From positions 70,506,317-70,570,316 of the forward strand of contig BRKX01000001.1 of NCBI GenBank assembly GCA_026008535.1: a stretch of 64,000 nt of DNA. The letters run 5' to 3'. The notes beneath the pieces were generated by a model, which was not told the DNA's origin, did no database searches, and saw only the letters and a program-made list of their open reading frames with translations. The stretch comes from Perilla frutescens (taxonomy: Eukaryota > Streptophyta > Magnoliopsida > Lamiales > Lamiaceae). Positions 46,258 through 58,439 of the stretch are shown here, in pieces. The stretch's first letter is position 1. Each line of letters opens with the position of its first letter. The position numbers were made by a program, and so were the translations under genes.

Positions 46258-47706
46258 TCAAGGGCGGATAGTGAAGAAAGTCTGCAGAAAAGTGAGGCAG
46301 AGAAGAATGACTGCAGCAAACAAGGCGATGGCAGTCCACGGAGTCCGAAATCGGGTATGAATGAGTTCAGCAAACCATGTTTTAGCCCTGCTGCTGCAAT
46401 GCTCTTCAATCCTCCTCTTCACATCCTTGAAGATATCCTGATCGTGCAGCCCGAACGTGTCGATTTCTTTGAACACTTCCACCACTTTCTCAAGATTAGC
46501 TAGCCTATTCAACAACACCCCCCTCTCCTGCAGCTCCTTCACGTCCTCAGGGCTCTGAATCAGCGACTTCATGAAGATGGCATACGACAGCACCACGAAA
46601 CTACTAGTGTCGTTTGGCAACACTTCAAACGCGATCATATTGGAACAGACTACAAGGGTTAGATCAGAAACATACTGAATCGGTAGCTGAAGCTGGCTGA
46701 AGCAGCCACCATTAGGCCTAAACGTTATGTCTCTTGGCGATCGCGTTGAATTTGAATTTGGCATGACACGAATGCCTTTGACCTTGAGATCCATCACTGA
46801 ACGATGCGTGTATGATATATCTGTGTCATTATTCATCTCCTCCCTCATCGACAATCCAGACAGCACCAGTGATCTGTTGCCACCAATATCATTCGAGCAT
46901 TCGATTTCGGGCTTTAATAATGTGTCTCTGCGTTTCTTCACCAAAACTCTCCAAAAAGCTTCAAGAAAGTGAATGGGAGGGTCCTCTTTCTCTTCAGGAA
47001 TCCCAGCATGCTTCACTTCTATCCCCACTTTGTGGCTCAAAAACCTCTGAAGAAACAAGCCGGCTTCTTCTCTTTCATACAGCAAATTTATCAACATTTT
47101 CAAGACTTGAAACGGGATTTGATTCTCCATCACCATCATATCACGAACCATCAACGGCCCTGATCGCGCGCCCAGGCATCTTTGCCAATCCAAGAAACTA
47201 CTGCTCTTCCCTTTCGTTCCTTGGTAGTTAAAGTTGTGTATGAAATCTATGATCATGCTCGCATCCAAAAGCATCATCAACGCTAGCGATTTGTCATCGT
47301 ATTTCTCCACGATTGTGACCTCAGCGTAGCTGTCTCTGATCGCCCCAATTTGCTCGAGAATCTTGGAGTAGAACAGTGCCTTTTTCTTCTCATCGCCGCC
47401 GGCACGCCAGTCCAAGCAGAGGTGCTTGAACTCCTCCGCACGCCGGAGCTCCGGTTTTCCGTGGTGGTAGGGGCCGATGGAGACCATCACGGGATCGTAT
47501 ACTTGCTCGTTCCGCTGCATATTGATCCTCCGCCGTATCTGGGGCGGCACTTTCTGGATTTGGCGGCGGCGCCATGATTCGGAGTAGAGCTTTTTGGATT
47601 GGGATTGGAGGAGGTGTGAGAATTCTTCAAGAGTTGCGATGTCAACCGACGCTTCGAATTCAGCATGATTGTATTTGTGGTAATCTGAAGATGATTGCTT
47701 CTCCAT
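46258..47706 (-). CDS. DUF247 (UPF0481) protein, copy 2
   Basis: Intronless, 482 residues, from ATG at 47706 (MEKQSSSDYHKYNHAEFEA); the longer frame opens at a TTG. Plant DUF247 family (PF03140). Family features: RINMQRNEQVYDPVMVSIGP and YHHGKPELRRAEEFKH in the N-terminal part, LDASMIIDFIH, DMMVMENQIPFQVLKML, GCFSQLQLPIQYV, NMIAFEVLP, then a C-terminal hydrophobic segment (TAIALFAAVILLCLTFLQ, about residues 458-477) typical of these single-pass membrane proteins. Function of most members is unknown; in grasses DUF247 genes are self-incompatibility determinants, which does not by itself imply that role here. About nine in ten residues match copy 3 by eye. No lesions. Confidence 0.93.
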   Translation of the reverse strand: MEKQSSSDYHKYNHAEFEASVDIATLEEFSHLLQSQSKKLYSESWRRRQIQKVPPQIRRRINMQRNEQVYDPVMVSIGPYHHGKPELRRAEEFKHLCLDWRAGGDEKKKALFYSKILEQIGAIRDSYAEVTIVEKYDDKSLALMMLLDASMIIDFIHNFNYQGTKGKSSSFLDWQRCLGARSGPLMVRDMMVMENQIPFQVLKMLINLLYEREEAGLFLQRFLSHKVGIEVKHAGIPEEKEDPPIHFLEAFWRVLVKKRRDTLLKPEIECSNDIGGNRSLVLSGLSMREEMNNDTDISYTHRSVMDLKVKGIRVMPNSNSTRSPRDITFRPNGGCFSQLQLPIQYVSDLTLVVCSNMIAFEVLPNDTSSFVVLSYAIFMKSLIQSPEDVKELQERGVLLNRLANLEKVVEVFKEIDTFGLHDQDIFKDVKRRIEEHCSSRAKTWFAELIHTRFRTPWTAIALFAAVILLCLTFLQTFFTIRP

Positions 47707-48193
47707 TTCCAATAATGCCAAATTAATCTTGGACTACTTTTCAAAAGATCCCAAATACTTTTATACGACCGTCGGACAAAACTTTTTTACGTGCGACCGA
47801 CCGGCGGGTAATTAAGGACCCCCCCCCCCCCCCAATTTAGGGCGCATAAAAAAATATCACTCTTAATAATCAAAAGTATGTGACAAATACTTAGAATATG
47901 TATGAATTTATTACATCTTATTAGGTTATTACATTTTAATTGAAGTTTATAATTATTTCTATAACTTAATTTCTTTAATAACTTGTGTATGTATTAGAAA
48001 TGAATATTCTCTATTTTTCATGAAAAATCCCTTAATTTAGTATAATTTACGTAAATTCAATTATAAATGAGAAAGTCATAAGTATTTGAAATTTTAAAAA
48101 AAAATCTAATGACATAAGCTGTCTTCATTTTTTTTTAAATAGCAAAATAAAATTTGGGAATATCTAACCCCGATTCCACGCTAATACTACACG
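47707..48193. other. Upstream flank of DUF247 copy 2
   Basis: Matches the flank of copy 1 and the 41484-41690 stretch. It includes a 15-bp C run (47819-47833). No gene. Confidence 0.55.
47819..47833. repeat. Poly-C tract, 15 bp
   Basis: A pure C run, striking in an AT-rich setting. Its length may be unreliable in the assembly. Confidence 0.9.
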
Positions 48194-48332
48194 TGTATGT
48201 GGACTTTGCATGCATGTCTTTTTCTATGACTACCGAAGTCATGATTTTCAACTTTGTATAACTCTTGTATGTGGACTTTGCATACATGTCTTTTTCTATG
48301 ACTACCGAAGTCATGATTTTCAACTTTGCAAA
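48194..48332. repeat. 72-bp tandem duplication
   Basis: TGTATGTGGACTTTGCAT.. begins at 48194 and again at 48266. The stretch is shared once by the 42280-42340 flank. Confidence 0.85.
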
Positions 48333-50703
48333 TGTAACAAATTGAATGAAGTAATTCGCGATTTGGAGTGAGACGATGACTTGTCTAGCTTGAAGAAGAA
48401 TTCTAGAATTTTGATTATACTCTCTCCCTTTTTATATAAATATCATTTTGGATGAATGCATATAAATTAATAAATTAATTAAATTACCTAATACACCCTT
48501 ATATGAATACATTAAATAAATTAAATATAGATTTTTGAATGCATTAAATGGGGGATAAATATGTGAAAATGTGAATAGATTTTGTTGACCACAAATATCT
48601 TGACAAAATAAATAAATTAATATATAATTACAAACAAGAGTTATAATTGTTTTGAATTTAATATATCAAACTTGTAAATAATAATATTTAATTAAAATTA
48701 AATTTTTTGTTGTTAGTGCACTTAATTGTAATTTGCTATTTATTTTGATAAATTATGTGTTTTGACTAAGGGTGGTCTTTGAAGATATCTAAGTGGGGTG
48801 TAAGTAAGTCAACTCAACTAGTGGTCGATTCATAAAATAATCGAACTTCATTCATAGTTGATTGAATCGAGCTGGAGCTACTCGAGTAGCTATTAAGCTT
48901 GATCTCTAGCTCATATATACCCAACTTGATATGCTCATATATTATCTATATAAAAGAGCAAATCTCTATCTTTTACATTTAATTTATGAATCTAGTGTAA
49001 AAAATGGTGCACCACTCTTATAATCTCTCTCTTTCTATCCATTTTATATCCACAAAATACAATTTTCATATTTTGCTTTAAAATTCCATCTTCAATCGAA
49101 ATATGCATCTAGGACAAAGAGGTAGGCGTCATTCTTCACCACTATGTATTTTCTTCTCCATTTTCTCTCAACAACAAATAATTTTAAACATGTCTCTAAA
49201 TTTCACTATCAACGGATGTTTTTCCTTGGCAACAATCAACATTTTTGTGGCCCTTTATCTATTCACTCAATTTCAATCTATGCGACAAAATATATTCTAT
49301 AACTTATGAATGCCGATCGGATAAATTGACGGCACAACCTAATGGCTCACCTATGGAGTTTCAAACCCTTCTTTTAATTTTAAATTTCAATATTGAATTG
49401 GTATTGAGATTTAAAATCTACTTCGTAATACAAACCCTTATCATCAATATTTCTCCATTTAATTATTCTATCGATTGACAAATTGAGAGTATAATTAGAA
49501 AGCTCATGACGATGGGTTCTAAGCATGCCACACGACATGTTATTATCATCCAAATTAATCATAATTAGGTCGAATAATTTATGTGCATTTTAATTAACGG
49601 AAAAACTAGCGGTGTTAATGTCAAGTATCTGATTGTTCTTTTCTGAATAGTTGAGGAGGTAAATTGTACTTTTTAAATAGTTTAGGTATGTATTTGGGCC
49701 AAAATTCATACGTCTAGGTGGGATTGGACATATAATTCGAGTGTTTTTTTTTTTTTGCCTGTGCCCTATTTCTAACTATTGATGTATTCTATATTTTTTT
49801 CTTCCCAATTTTTTTCTTTGTAAATATTGCATTAATCACAATTTTTATTTTGCTCTTATATATCACCGTAAGCTTGTGATGAAGAGATCTGGAAGAAGAC
49901 ACTATTTGAGAAATTAAACAAATATTTTTCTTTAAAGCAATTGTAAAACGAATTGAAATTTATTTCATGATGTATTAATTCCGTTAATTTTTTATTTGTT
50001 TGTATTGCTGTATTTTTTTTATGTTTGACTTAGTTATTAATCATAAAGTATTGAATATAAGTCAACTTCATTGGTCAAATAAAAAGTTGATATATTTTAA
50101 ATAATTAATGATTGTTTCTGAAAACCTTACAGGTCTAAAAAGGTGAAATAAAATTGAATATTGTTTAAAAATAAATGAAATATGACTTTGTGTAAATTAC
50201 ATTAAAAAGAAAATTTGAGAGAAAGATAACATGCATTAAATATATATATTGAAATAAGAATAAAAAATGAGAAAACTAAATAACAAAATCTTACATGAAA
50301 TTATCAAAAGTTAAAATCCATGTGATTTCTTTTTTTCTATCGATGAAGAAGATATTTTTATTTTTTTTTGTTGGATTTAAATAACAAATTGTGAAGTAGA
50401 ATTTCTCTTTTGTTTAATATGTAAAGTAATATAACATATTATAACATATATTTTTGGTAATACATAGTATATAAGAATATTTCTTTAAAAAAAATTAAAT
50501 ATATATATAATATATTACAATATTACCCTTAAATTAAAGTAATGATAAGATATAATGGGTAGATCAAATTTTGTAAAATATGACTCTTTTTATATAGTAG
50601 TAGATTTTTCTTGGTTTACTTGGATATACCCACCCTCTTACGTTGAAATCAGAAGCCTGTAATATTGTGAAAAGGTTTCTAGCTATGGTGTAATGTCAAT
50701 TAC
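48333..50703. other. AT-rich intergenic DNA
   Basis: No gene. 48953-50604 may be an element: TATATAAAAGAGCAAATCTC near 48955 and the inverted GACTCTTTTTATATAG near 50582 bracket AT-rich DNA. Weak evidence. Confidence 0.35.
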
Positions 50704-51890
50704 ATACCTCTATCCAAGCTTTCCAGTCTAATTGGGAAGGAGAATACAGACCTCTTGTCTCTCATCTTCAACAGTTAAGCATGCATTTTCAGCATCCTTG
50801 TCCCTATGTGCACCAACAGAATGGTAGAGCTGAGAGACAGCATCAACACATTTATGATAAGGGTTTAACTCTGCTATCTCAAGCTTCTCTTCCTCTACAG
50901 TTCTGGTGAGAAGCCTTCCACACTGCCACATATCTCATAAATAGATTACATATTCCTACTTTAGCTCAGAAATCACCCTTCCAAGCTCTATTCAACATCA
51001 TTCCTACTTATACTCATCTCAAAGTATTTGGGTGTGCCTACTATCCTTATCTCAAGCTAGCCTTACAATTCTCACAAACTTCAGTTTAAATCCAGTAAAT
51101 GTATCTTTTTGGTCTATAGTTCAAATCACAAAAGCTATATCTGTTACCATCCAAAAGGAAGGTTCTTTGTGGCAGATTCTGTAGCTTTTAATGAGGATGA
51201 ATTTCCTTATTCCTCTCATTTTTCTTCTTCTACATAAGATCATGTTTCTCTTACTTCCACTTCTCATGCCTTTTCTTCTTCAACTAAGATTATTCATTCT
51301 TCCTCTCAGTCTTCAGAAGCTAATTATACTACTAGTTCTCTCTCTTCTTCCAGAAGTACTTCCCCATCTTCTTCTTCTTTTTTCCTTCTACTGCTCATCC
51401 TTCTGAATTTGTCAGCCCCACTACTGTCTCTTCTAGTTCTTCTTCTCATTCTCCCATTGTTCCTCCTCAACACAGTATGATTACCAGAGCAAAAAATGGT
51501 ATTTTAAACCAAACGCTTGGCTTTCTGAGATTCTGTTACCTACTAAACCTCTCATTGTAAACCAAGCCCTTGAGGATCCAGCTTGGCTTGAGGTTATGAA
51601 GGCAGAATTTTCTGCTTTATAAGAGAAAAATACCTGGGTTCTAGTTCAAGATACAGACTGTAATTCAATATCTTAATGATAAATTTGCACTCAAAGATCT
51701 TGGTCTGGTTAGTTATTTTCTGGGTATAGAGGTTGTTCATCATGGCAGTTTTGAGTTGTCTCAGACCAAATATCTTGATGAGCTGCTTGCCAAGAATAAT
51801 CTCACTGATTGTAAACCATGTGCTACTCCTATGCTTCATGTTGTCAAATTTTCTAAGCAGAATGGTTCTCTTTTTGATCATCCAATGTTA
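50704..51890 (+). pseudogene. Copia pol fragments, decayed
   Basis: Two pieces of a Ty1/copia pol on the plus strand, with no LTRs and with stops and frame changes. 50704-51600 carries late integrase (HQQNGRAE, AFHTATYLINRL, HLKVFGCAYYPYL; a TGA interrupts QFW..EAF) and a serine-rich stretch. 51660-51890 carries late reverse transcriptase (ALKDLGLVSYFLGIEV, QTKYLDELLAKNNL). The right end is cut off by gypsy sequence. Different family from the 35-40 kb element. Confidence 0.8.
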
Positions 51891-53383
51891 TATCCCTCTG
51901 TTTGCAGCACCCTGAGGGAATATACAAACTGGTGTCCCTGTATGTCCCAGCTGAACCCCTTTGCTTGGAAGTCACTGATTAATTTTTGACCATTGGCTAC
52001 TCTGACCAACAGGGGAGTAGCTTGCTCTAATGTGTAACCCAGCCTCTTGGTTGTACCTTCCTGAATGAAGCTAAGCGTGCTGCTTGTATCTATCAGAATA
52101 TGTAGCTCATTTTCACCCATTTTTCCTACCACCCTTAGAGTAGTTACTCCTTCAGAGCTTGAGATGGCATTGATAGACATCTGTGCTTCTTCCATCTCTA
52201 GTTCTCTAGGGTCAGGGGACAGACACTTCTCATAGTTGCTAGGATAAGCTTGCAGAAAAGCTAGCTCTTCTTGCTCAGTCATGATCATGTAGGTGATCAT
52301 ATTCTTGCACTTGTGTCCAAACACATAGGGTTCATTACAATTATAGCAAAGCCTTTTCTCCCTCCTTGCAGCTATCTCAGCAGAGGTGAGCATCTTAGTA
52401 GGAGGTTTTATGGGTGCTGTCGTTGTCTAACAGGATTAGCTGTAGCAGGGTCAGTCCTCTTATACCCTCCACCTGCAGCAGTTGAGTTGAATTTCCCAGT
52501 ACCATTCAACCTTTTAGCAATTGCATCAATAATTTGTAACTGGCTCATTCCCAACTCAATCACTTGATGTAAGGAATGAGGGAAACATGTGTATGGCTGA
52601 TTGGAGATCTTCACTCAACTTACTCATAAAGCTAGTTATGAAATAGCCCTCTGAATATTCCACACGATTGAATAGAAGCATACAGGCCCTCAACTCCTCA
52701 AACTTCTCAACATAGTCATCATATAAGCCTTGTTGTTTTAGCTTATTAAATTCCATGATGATCTTGGTTTCTCTTAATTCCTCAAATCTAGCAGATACCA
52801 CATCAAGGAATTGATTTCAAGTTAGATCCCTTAACTTAGCATTATAGTTCTGTTACCATTGCTCAGCCTTACCCTCAAAATGTAGAGATGCTAACACCAT
52901 TTTTTAAGAGTCAGTCACACTAGGTATTAGCTAGAAATACTGATTGCATTTTAAAATCCATGAACAAGGTTGGTTCCCATCAAATCTGGGAAAATCAACC
53001 TTAGGAACAAGAGCTTTTACCTGTACTGATGCTTGTTCTGAATGGGATCTACTTCCAGAATATGTTTGAGACTGCATAGGAGTTCCACTGTCAGCCATTA
53101 ATGGTGTGGTGGATGGGGCTCCAAGGATTGAATGATCTTCCATGTTTCCTTTTCCTTTTGTGAGATTTGATAATTGTGACTGAATAATAGAAATGGTATG
53201 ATTGAGATTATCATATTTGGAACTTACCCCCTTGAGTTGATCTTGCATTTCAGTGGTAATAACCCCTAATTTTCTCGGTATTTTGATTTCAGCAGCTTCC
53301 CTTTTCAAGGTCTCGGCTGCTAAAACTTGATCCAGTTTCTTGTGTGCCTCCTGGAGCTCCTTCAAACGCGTTCCTTCAGCCAT
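51891..53383 (-). pseudogene. Ty3/gypsy gag and protease fragment, decayed
   Basis: Opens at ATG 53383 (MAEGTRLKELQEAHKKLDQV) and reads a coiled-coil gag (KVDFPRFDGNQPCSWI), then in other frames EFNKLKQQGLYDDYVEKFEELRA, a zinc knuckle (CYNCNEPYVFGHKC) and a retropepsin-like stretch where the expected DTG/DSG-type active site reads DTSST. Several stops and frame changes. It ends abruptly at about 51890 against copia sequence, so reverse transcriptase and integrase are missing. Confidence 0.8.
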
Positions 53384-53395
53384 GCTTCAAGATCG

Positions 53396-53410
53396 TGGCT
53401 CTAGATACCA
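53396..53410 (-). other. Gypsy primer-binding site
   Basis: TGGTATCTAGAGCCA on the minus strand, one base from the initiator tRNA-Met type, two bases inside the LTR. Confidence 0.7.
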
Positions 53411-53412
53411 CT

Positions 53413-53880
53413 TGTAGTGATAACTACCAAACCTTGTAATTTTTGTGTTGAATTTTCTAGTAATTTTTATAATAGAAAACAGAAATTGGGGACGAAGGAG
53501 AAGCGTAGAAATATAAAGCAAGGAGATTGGATAATTTCATTCTATTTATAAAGTTAATCCATAGGAGCTTATATATGCCTCCATATGGTCCCCACATTAC
53601 AATAAACCCTAAAAGCATCACAAAAGCATCTCATATTTTTAAATAAAAACATAACATAATCAAAATAAACTCCATCTGGGCCTATTACTTCTTCAGCCAC
53701 TTTCTTGGGCCTGATTATCGATGCGGCCCAAATTGATTAACCCGATACCCAAATCCTCTTCATCAGCTGAGACCCGCTCCAAATCAATCGAATCCGCCTT
53801 CTCATAATCGAGCCCTAGCTCACCCAAGACTCCATTTTTACCTTTCTTCTCCTCAACAGATCCAATCTTCTCTGGTATCA
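53413..53880 (-). repeat. Gypsy 5' LTR, 468 bp
   Basis: TGTAGTGATAAC..TCTGGTATCA with TG..CA ends next to the primer-binding site. Only one LTR is present; the other end is lost. The DUF247 copy 3 flank resumes at 53881. Confidence 0.7.
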
Positions 53881-54261
53881 TGACACACCCGTGGCATGCC
53901 TTGCTCGATCAAGATTTCTTGTTGGACTTGGACTTGGTTACTTGAACGTTAGTTGCTTAGTTGCTTTGGTATTTTGGCAGATGACTTTATAGTATGGACT
54001 ATGGACTATTGGACTTAGAAGTTTGATCATTGTTTATTTATGAATGCAATGCTGCTCTGAATGAAGATGACATACGACAGCTCGGCGACAGTTGCAGCAT
54101 TAATTAGGCCAAAACACACGAATGAGAGTAAAATAAAGGAACATACATATCTTAAGTATTCAAATCATGACACAGAATTTTGGTCCCTCCAAATAATTAA
54201 AGGAGAGATGAAAGATGAATCAAATGAGTCCACCAAAAGAAAGCATACATTATTCTCTGAT
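53881..54261. other. Downstream flank of DUF247 copy 3
   Basis: Parallels 45630-45800. The ORF at 54061-54507 is antisense to the DUF247 coding sequence and is a shadow. Confidence 0.55.
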
Positions 54262-55707
54262 TCAGCGGCGGATGGTGAAGAAAGTTTGCAGAAATGTAAG
54301 GCAGAGAAGAAGCACTGCAGCAAAAAACGCGATAGCAGTCCATGGAGTCCGAAATCGGGTATAAATCAACTCAGCAATCCACGTTTTAGCCCTGCTGCTG
54401 CAATGCTCTTCAATCCTCCTCTTCACATCCTTGAAGATATCCTGATCGTGCAGCCCGAACGTGTCGATTTCTTTGAACACTTCCACCACTTTCTCAAGAT
54501 TAGCTAGCCTATTCCACAACACCCCCCTCTCCTGCAGCTCCTTCACGTCCTCAGGGCTCTGAATCAGTGATTTCATGAAGATGACATACGACAGCACTAC
54601 GAGACTAGTGCAGCCGTATGGCAACACTTCAAACGCGATCATATTCGAACAGACTACAAGGGTTTGATCAGAAACATACTGAATCGGTAGCTGAAGCTGG
54701 CTGAAGCAGCCACCATTAGGCCTAAACGTTATGTCCCTTGGCGATCGCGTTGAATTTGAATTTGGCGTGACACGAACGCCTTTAGCCTTGAGATCCATCA
54801 CTGAACGATGCGTGTATGATATATCTGTATCATTATTCATCTCCTCCCTCATAGACAATACAGACAGCACGAGTGATCTGTCGCCACCAATATTATTCGA
54901 GCATTCCATTTCGGGCATTAATAATGTGTCTCTGCGTTTCTTCACCAAAACTCTCCAAAAAGATTCAAGAAAGTGAATGGGAGGGTTCTCTTTTTCTTGA
55001 GGAATCCCAGCATGCTTCAGTTCTATCCCCATTTTGTGGCTCAGAAACCTCGGAAGAAACAAACCAGCTTCTTCTCTTTCATACAGCAAATTTATCAACA
55101 TTTTCAAGACTTGAAACGGGATTTGATTATCCATCACCATCATATCACGAACCATCAACGGCCCTGATCGCGCGCCCAGGCATCTTTGCCAATCCAAGAA
55201 ACTACTGCTCTTCCCTTTCATTCCTTGGTAGTTATAGTTATGTATGAAATCTATGATCATGCTCGCATCCAAAAGCGTCATCAACGCTAGTGATTTGTCA
55301 TCGTATTTCTCCACGATTGTGACCTCAGCGTAGCTGTCTCTGATCTCCCCAATTTGCTCGAGAATCTTGGAGTAGAACAGGGCCTTTTTCTTCTCATCGC
55401 CGCCGGCACGCCAGTCCAAACAGAGGTGCTTGAACTCCTCCGCCCGCCGGAGCTCCGGTTTTCCGTGGTGGTTGGGGCCGATGGAGACCATCACGGGATC
55501 GTATATTTGGTCGTCCCGCTGCATATTGATCCTCCGCCGTATCTGGGGCGGCACTTTCTGGATTTGGCGGCGGCGCCATGATTCGGAGTAGAGCTTTTTG
55601 GGTTGGGATTGAAGGAGGTGTGAGAATTCAAGTGTTGCGATGTCTACCGACGCTTCGAGTTCAGCATGATTGTATTTGTGGTAATCTGAAGATGACTGCT
55701 TCTCCAT
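54262..55707 (-). CDS. DUF247 (UPF0481) protein, copy 3
   Basis: Intronless, 481 residues, from ATG at 55707. Same family features as copy 2, with RRRINMQRDDQIYDPVMVSI, IGPNHHGKPELRRAEEFKH, LDASMIIDFIHNYNYQG, MVMDNQIPFQVLKML, NMIAFEVLPYGCTS, and the C-terminal hydrophobic segment TAIAFFAAVLLLCLTFLQ. Compared with copy 2 it lacks one glutamate after TLE and has scattered substitutions; no stop or frame break. Probably membrane associated. The IQD gene lies 4.77 kb upstream (higher coordinate) on the same strand. Confidence 0.93.
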   Translation of the reverse strand: MEKQSSSDYHKYNHAELEASVDIATLEFSHLLQSQPKKLYSESWRRRQIQKVPPQIRRRINMQRDDQIYDPVMVSIGPNHHGKPELRRAEEFKHLCLDWRAGGDEKKKALFYSKILEQIGEIRDSYAEVTIVEKYDDKSLALMTLLDASMIIDFIHNYNYQGMKGKSSSFLDWQRCLGARSGPLMVRDMMVMDNQIPFQVLKMLINLLYEREEAGLFLPRFLSHKMGIELKHAGIPQEKENPPIHFLESFWRVLVKKRRDTLLMPEMECSNNIGGDRSLVLSVLSMREEMNNDTDISYTHRSVMDLKAKGVRVTPNSNSTRSPRDITFRPNGGCFSQLQLPIQYVSDQTLVVCSNMIAFEVLPYGCTSLVVLSYVIFMKSLIQSPEDVKELQERGVLWNRLANLEKVVEVFKEIDTFGLHDQDIFKDVKRRIEEHCSSRAKTWIAELIYTRFRTPWTAIAFFAAVLLLCLTFLQTFFTIRR

Positions 55708-57599
55708 TTCCAATAATGCCAAAAAAAAGAGGAACAGGAAATATCAATCTTAATAATGAAAAATATTTGTCTAATTACTACTTAATATATATACATCACA
55801 TTTACTAATACACCACCGTTTTGGAAAAAAAATTGATTAATTTTACTTCATACACCTGACTCTTTTTCAAATTGTACCCATTAATTAAAAAATTAATTTA
55901 AACTTATTTGGAAAAATTAATTAATTTAAAAAATATCATGAATAGAATTTTAATTTTGTGTAAATCCGATTAAAAATGATAAATTCGTAACCATTTGAAA
56001 TTTTAAAGAAATTTAATGATGTCAGGTGATGTCATTTTTAAAAATAAAATAAAATTTGCGGGGCTACATCAACGTGCGAGTGCGACGATACGCACAAGTG
56101 CGGCTCTTAAAATACTGACACGTTAATGTGACATGTCTTTTTCAGGAATGTTACAATGATCGATTACTATTTTCAATTTTTGCAGGTTATTTCAAACCTG
56201 AACATTTTTATAGTTGAACTGAGACCGACGAAAATATGTCAAAACTATTCAACTTTGCAATTGTAACTAACACTCCACCTGATCACTGATATTTTATGTT
56301 TTAGATTTTTACACTAAAATTAAGAAAATATTAATGACTTTTAGAAATTCTATTTTTCATTTAAAAAATACTCACTCCTATAAAGTATATTACAAAATTG
56401 ACTTTTGAGTATGATTGTTTATTATAAAATTGAATTTAATATTTTTTGGAATGTGTTTGGAAGATGAAGAGAATGAGAAATTCAAACAACCATGTATGAA
56501 TGAATTAATGAGATGAGAGAGAAAACAACCTTAATAATCTAAAACATCAAATAAATAAAATAAATGAAAATCCTAAAACATCAAATATTAGTGACCGGGA
56601 GAGTACAATAGAGAAAAAAATTGAATTAATTTGCGATTTCAACTTATTGAATGAGATGACTTGTCTAGCTTCAAGAATTCTAAAATTTAGACAAAATCAT
56701 GATCAAACTTCATGTTCCATGCATTTTAGTGCAAACATAATCTAATTAATTCACGTGACGTGCATGAATGAAGTTATTGAGAATAAAAGATAGATATAAC
56801 TCTTGTGAGTGTTGGTGAAGCCGTAAAAACCACACAACATAAATATCGTATAAATAAAATTGAAATCGTTCCAACAATACTGAAAATTTGTATGAATATC
56901 ATATAAAACTGATAGAAAAAAGGGAGAATTAATTCAGCTCAAATTAAGTTTCAACTCAAATTTTATCTCTCTTAATTAAGTCTTAATTTACTTAACAAAG
57001 CGCGTGAAAATCTAACACCATATATTAATGTTGTCCTTTTGTCCCCGGTGGCGACGATTGTCGGCTACTCTAGGTGGTAAATTACACCCTACAAGTCCAT
57101 GCACTACAAACCACTTTCGGATGTGTGACACGTGTCTTCAATTTTTTTCTCTCTTTTTTTTAAATAATGAATTAACCATAGTTAGTATAACCAACTCTGC
57201 ATAAAGTGGCAATTTTTTATTAAACATGTTCTTCATATCTGTAAAAAGGTATTGATATATATGAAATAAATGTTGATATCTGTAAAAGGTATTGATGAAC
57301 CCTATATATAACCGGCACAACACAGGCAGATCACCGGACGATGGTTGTTTGGCCGGAAAAATAACTGGCAACCAAAATGTATGCATCTGCGATGGTCATG
57401 AAAGTTGCGGGTCACATTAAATATACATAAGTTTTCATATATTTGAGATTCTTATATTTTCAAAATAATATTATTCATTTATTTATTTATTTATTTTTCA
57501 TTACAATGAGCATAATGGATTTGAAAAATAATTAAATAATTTTTTTTATGTAAGTGGTTAATTAGATTTTTATTTATGGAAAAATGAATTTGAAATTTT
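55708..57599. other. Upstream flank of DUF247 copy 3
   Basis: AT-rich, no gene supported. It shares diverged stretches with the flanks of the other copies (for example CTTGTCTAGCTTCAAGAATT near 56660). Confidence 0.5.
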
Positions 57600-58260
57600 T
57601 TTTATCCAATATGTTGCCAGTGTATATCTTGCCGATGATATGTGTCAATAATCTGACAAGATTTAATAAATTTTATAGATCCATAAGTCTTGAAAAAGCA
57701 TGACATGACATGTCATTATATTTTGTTTTATACTTATCACATTGAAAATATTTTTGTAAATAACAAAAACTTATAAATTTCTAAATAATTTTTTTCTAGT
57801 AATTTTAAAAAACTTATTAGAACAAATATTATTATTTTATATTTTTTCATAATTTAAATATTTTATTCGATATGTTGCCGATTTATATTCTGCAACTTTC
57901 CAATAATAATTGTTAGTGTTCTAATAAAATTTGATAAATCTACGTAGATTCACTTGCCTTGGAAAATCATGCATGTCATTAATGTGAATTTATATTTTAT
58001 CTTATACTTAAATATTGAAAATAAATTATAAATTTATAAATATATATTTTTCGATGATTTAAAAATACTTATTATCAAAAATATTATTATGTTTCATTTT
58101 TTCATAACTTAAAAATTTTATTTGATACGGTGTCAGTGTATAGTTGTTTTCTTATCGATAATACATATGGGTGATTTAACAAGATTTGGTGAATCTACAT
58201 ATATTCACAAGCCTTGAGTAAAAGCATGTCATGTAATAAAGGTTAATCATAATTTAGTTT
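57600..58260. repeat. Three diverged tandem units of ~258 bp
   Basis: Units start near 57600, 57861 and 58117, each opening TTTTATNNNATA(T/C)G(G/T)TG and carrying a TTTAATAAATTT/GATAAATCT-like part and a CATGACATGTCATTA/GTCATTAA-like part. Old and diverged. AT-rich, non-coding. Confidence 0.6.
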
Positions 58261-58439
58261 ATAATCAAATAAATATTTAATTTTATAGTTAAAATTACTT
58301 TCAAAAATTAGAGGACACTGTAACAGAAATTTTGTATTTAATTTGGTAAACACAAAATAGTGTGCACAAAAATGATTTTTGGATCAAAATGTAATTTCAC
58401 GAATCCAATCTCTATTTTTTCTCTGATTCTTCTCTTTAA

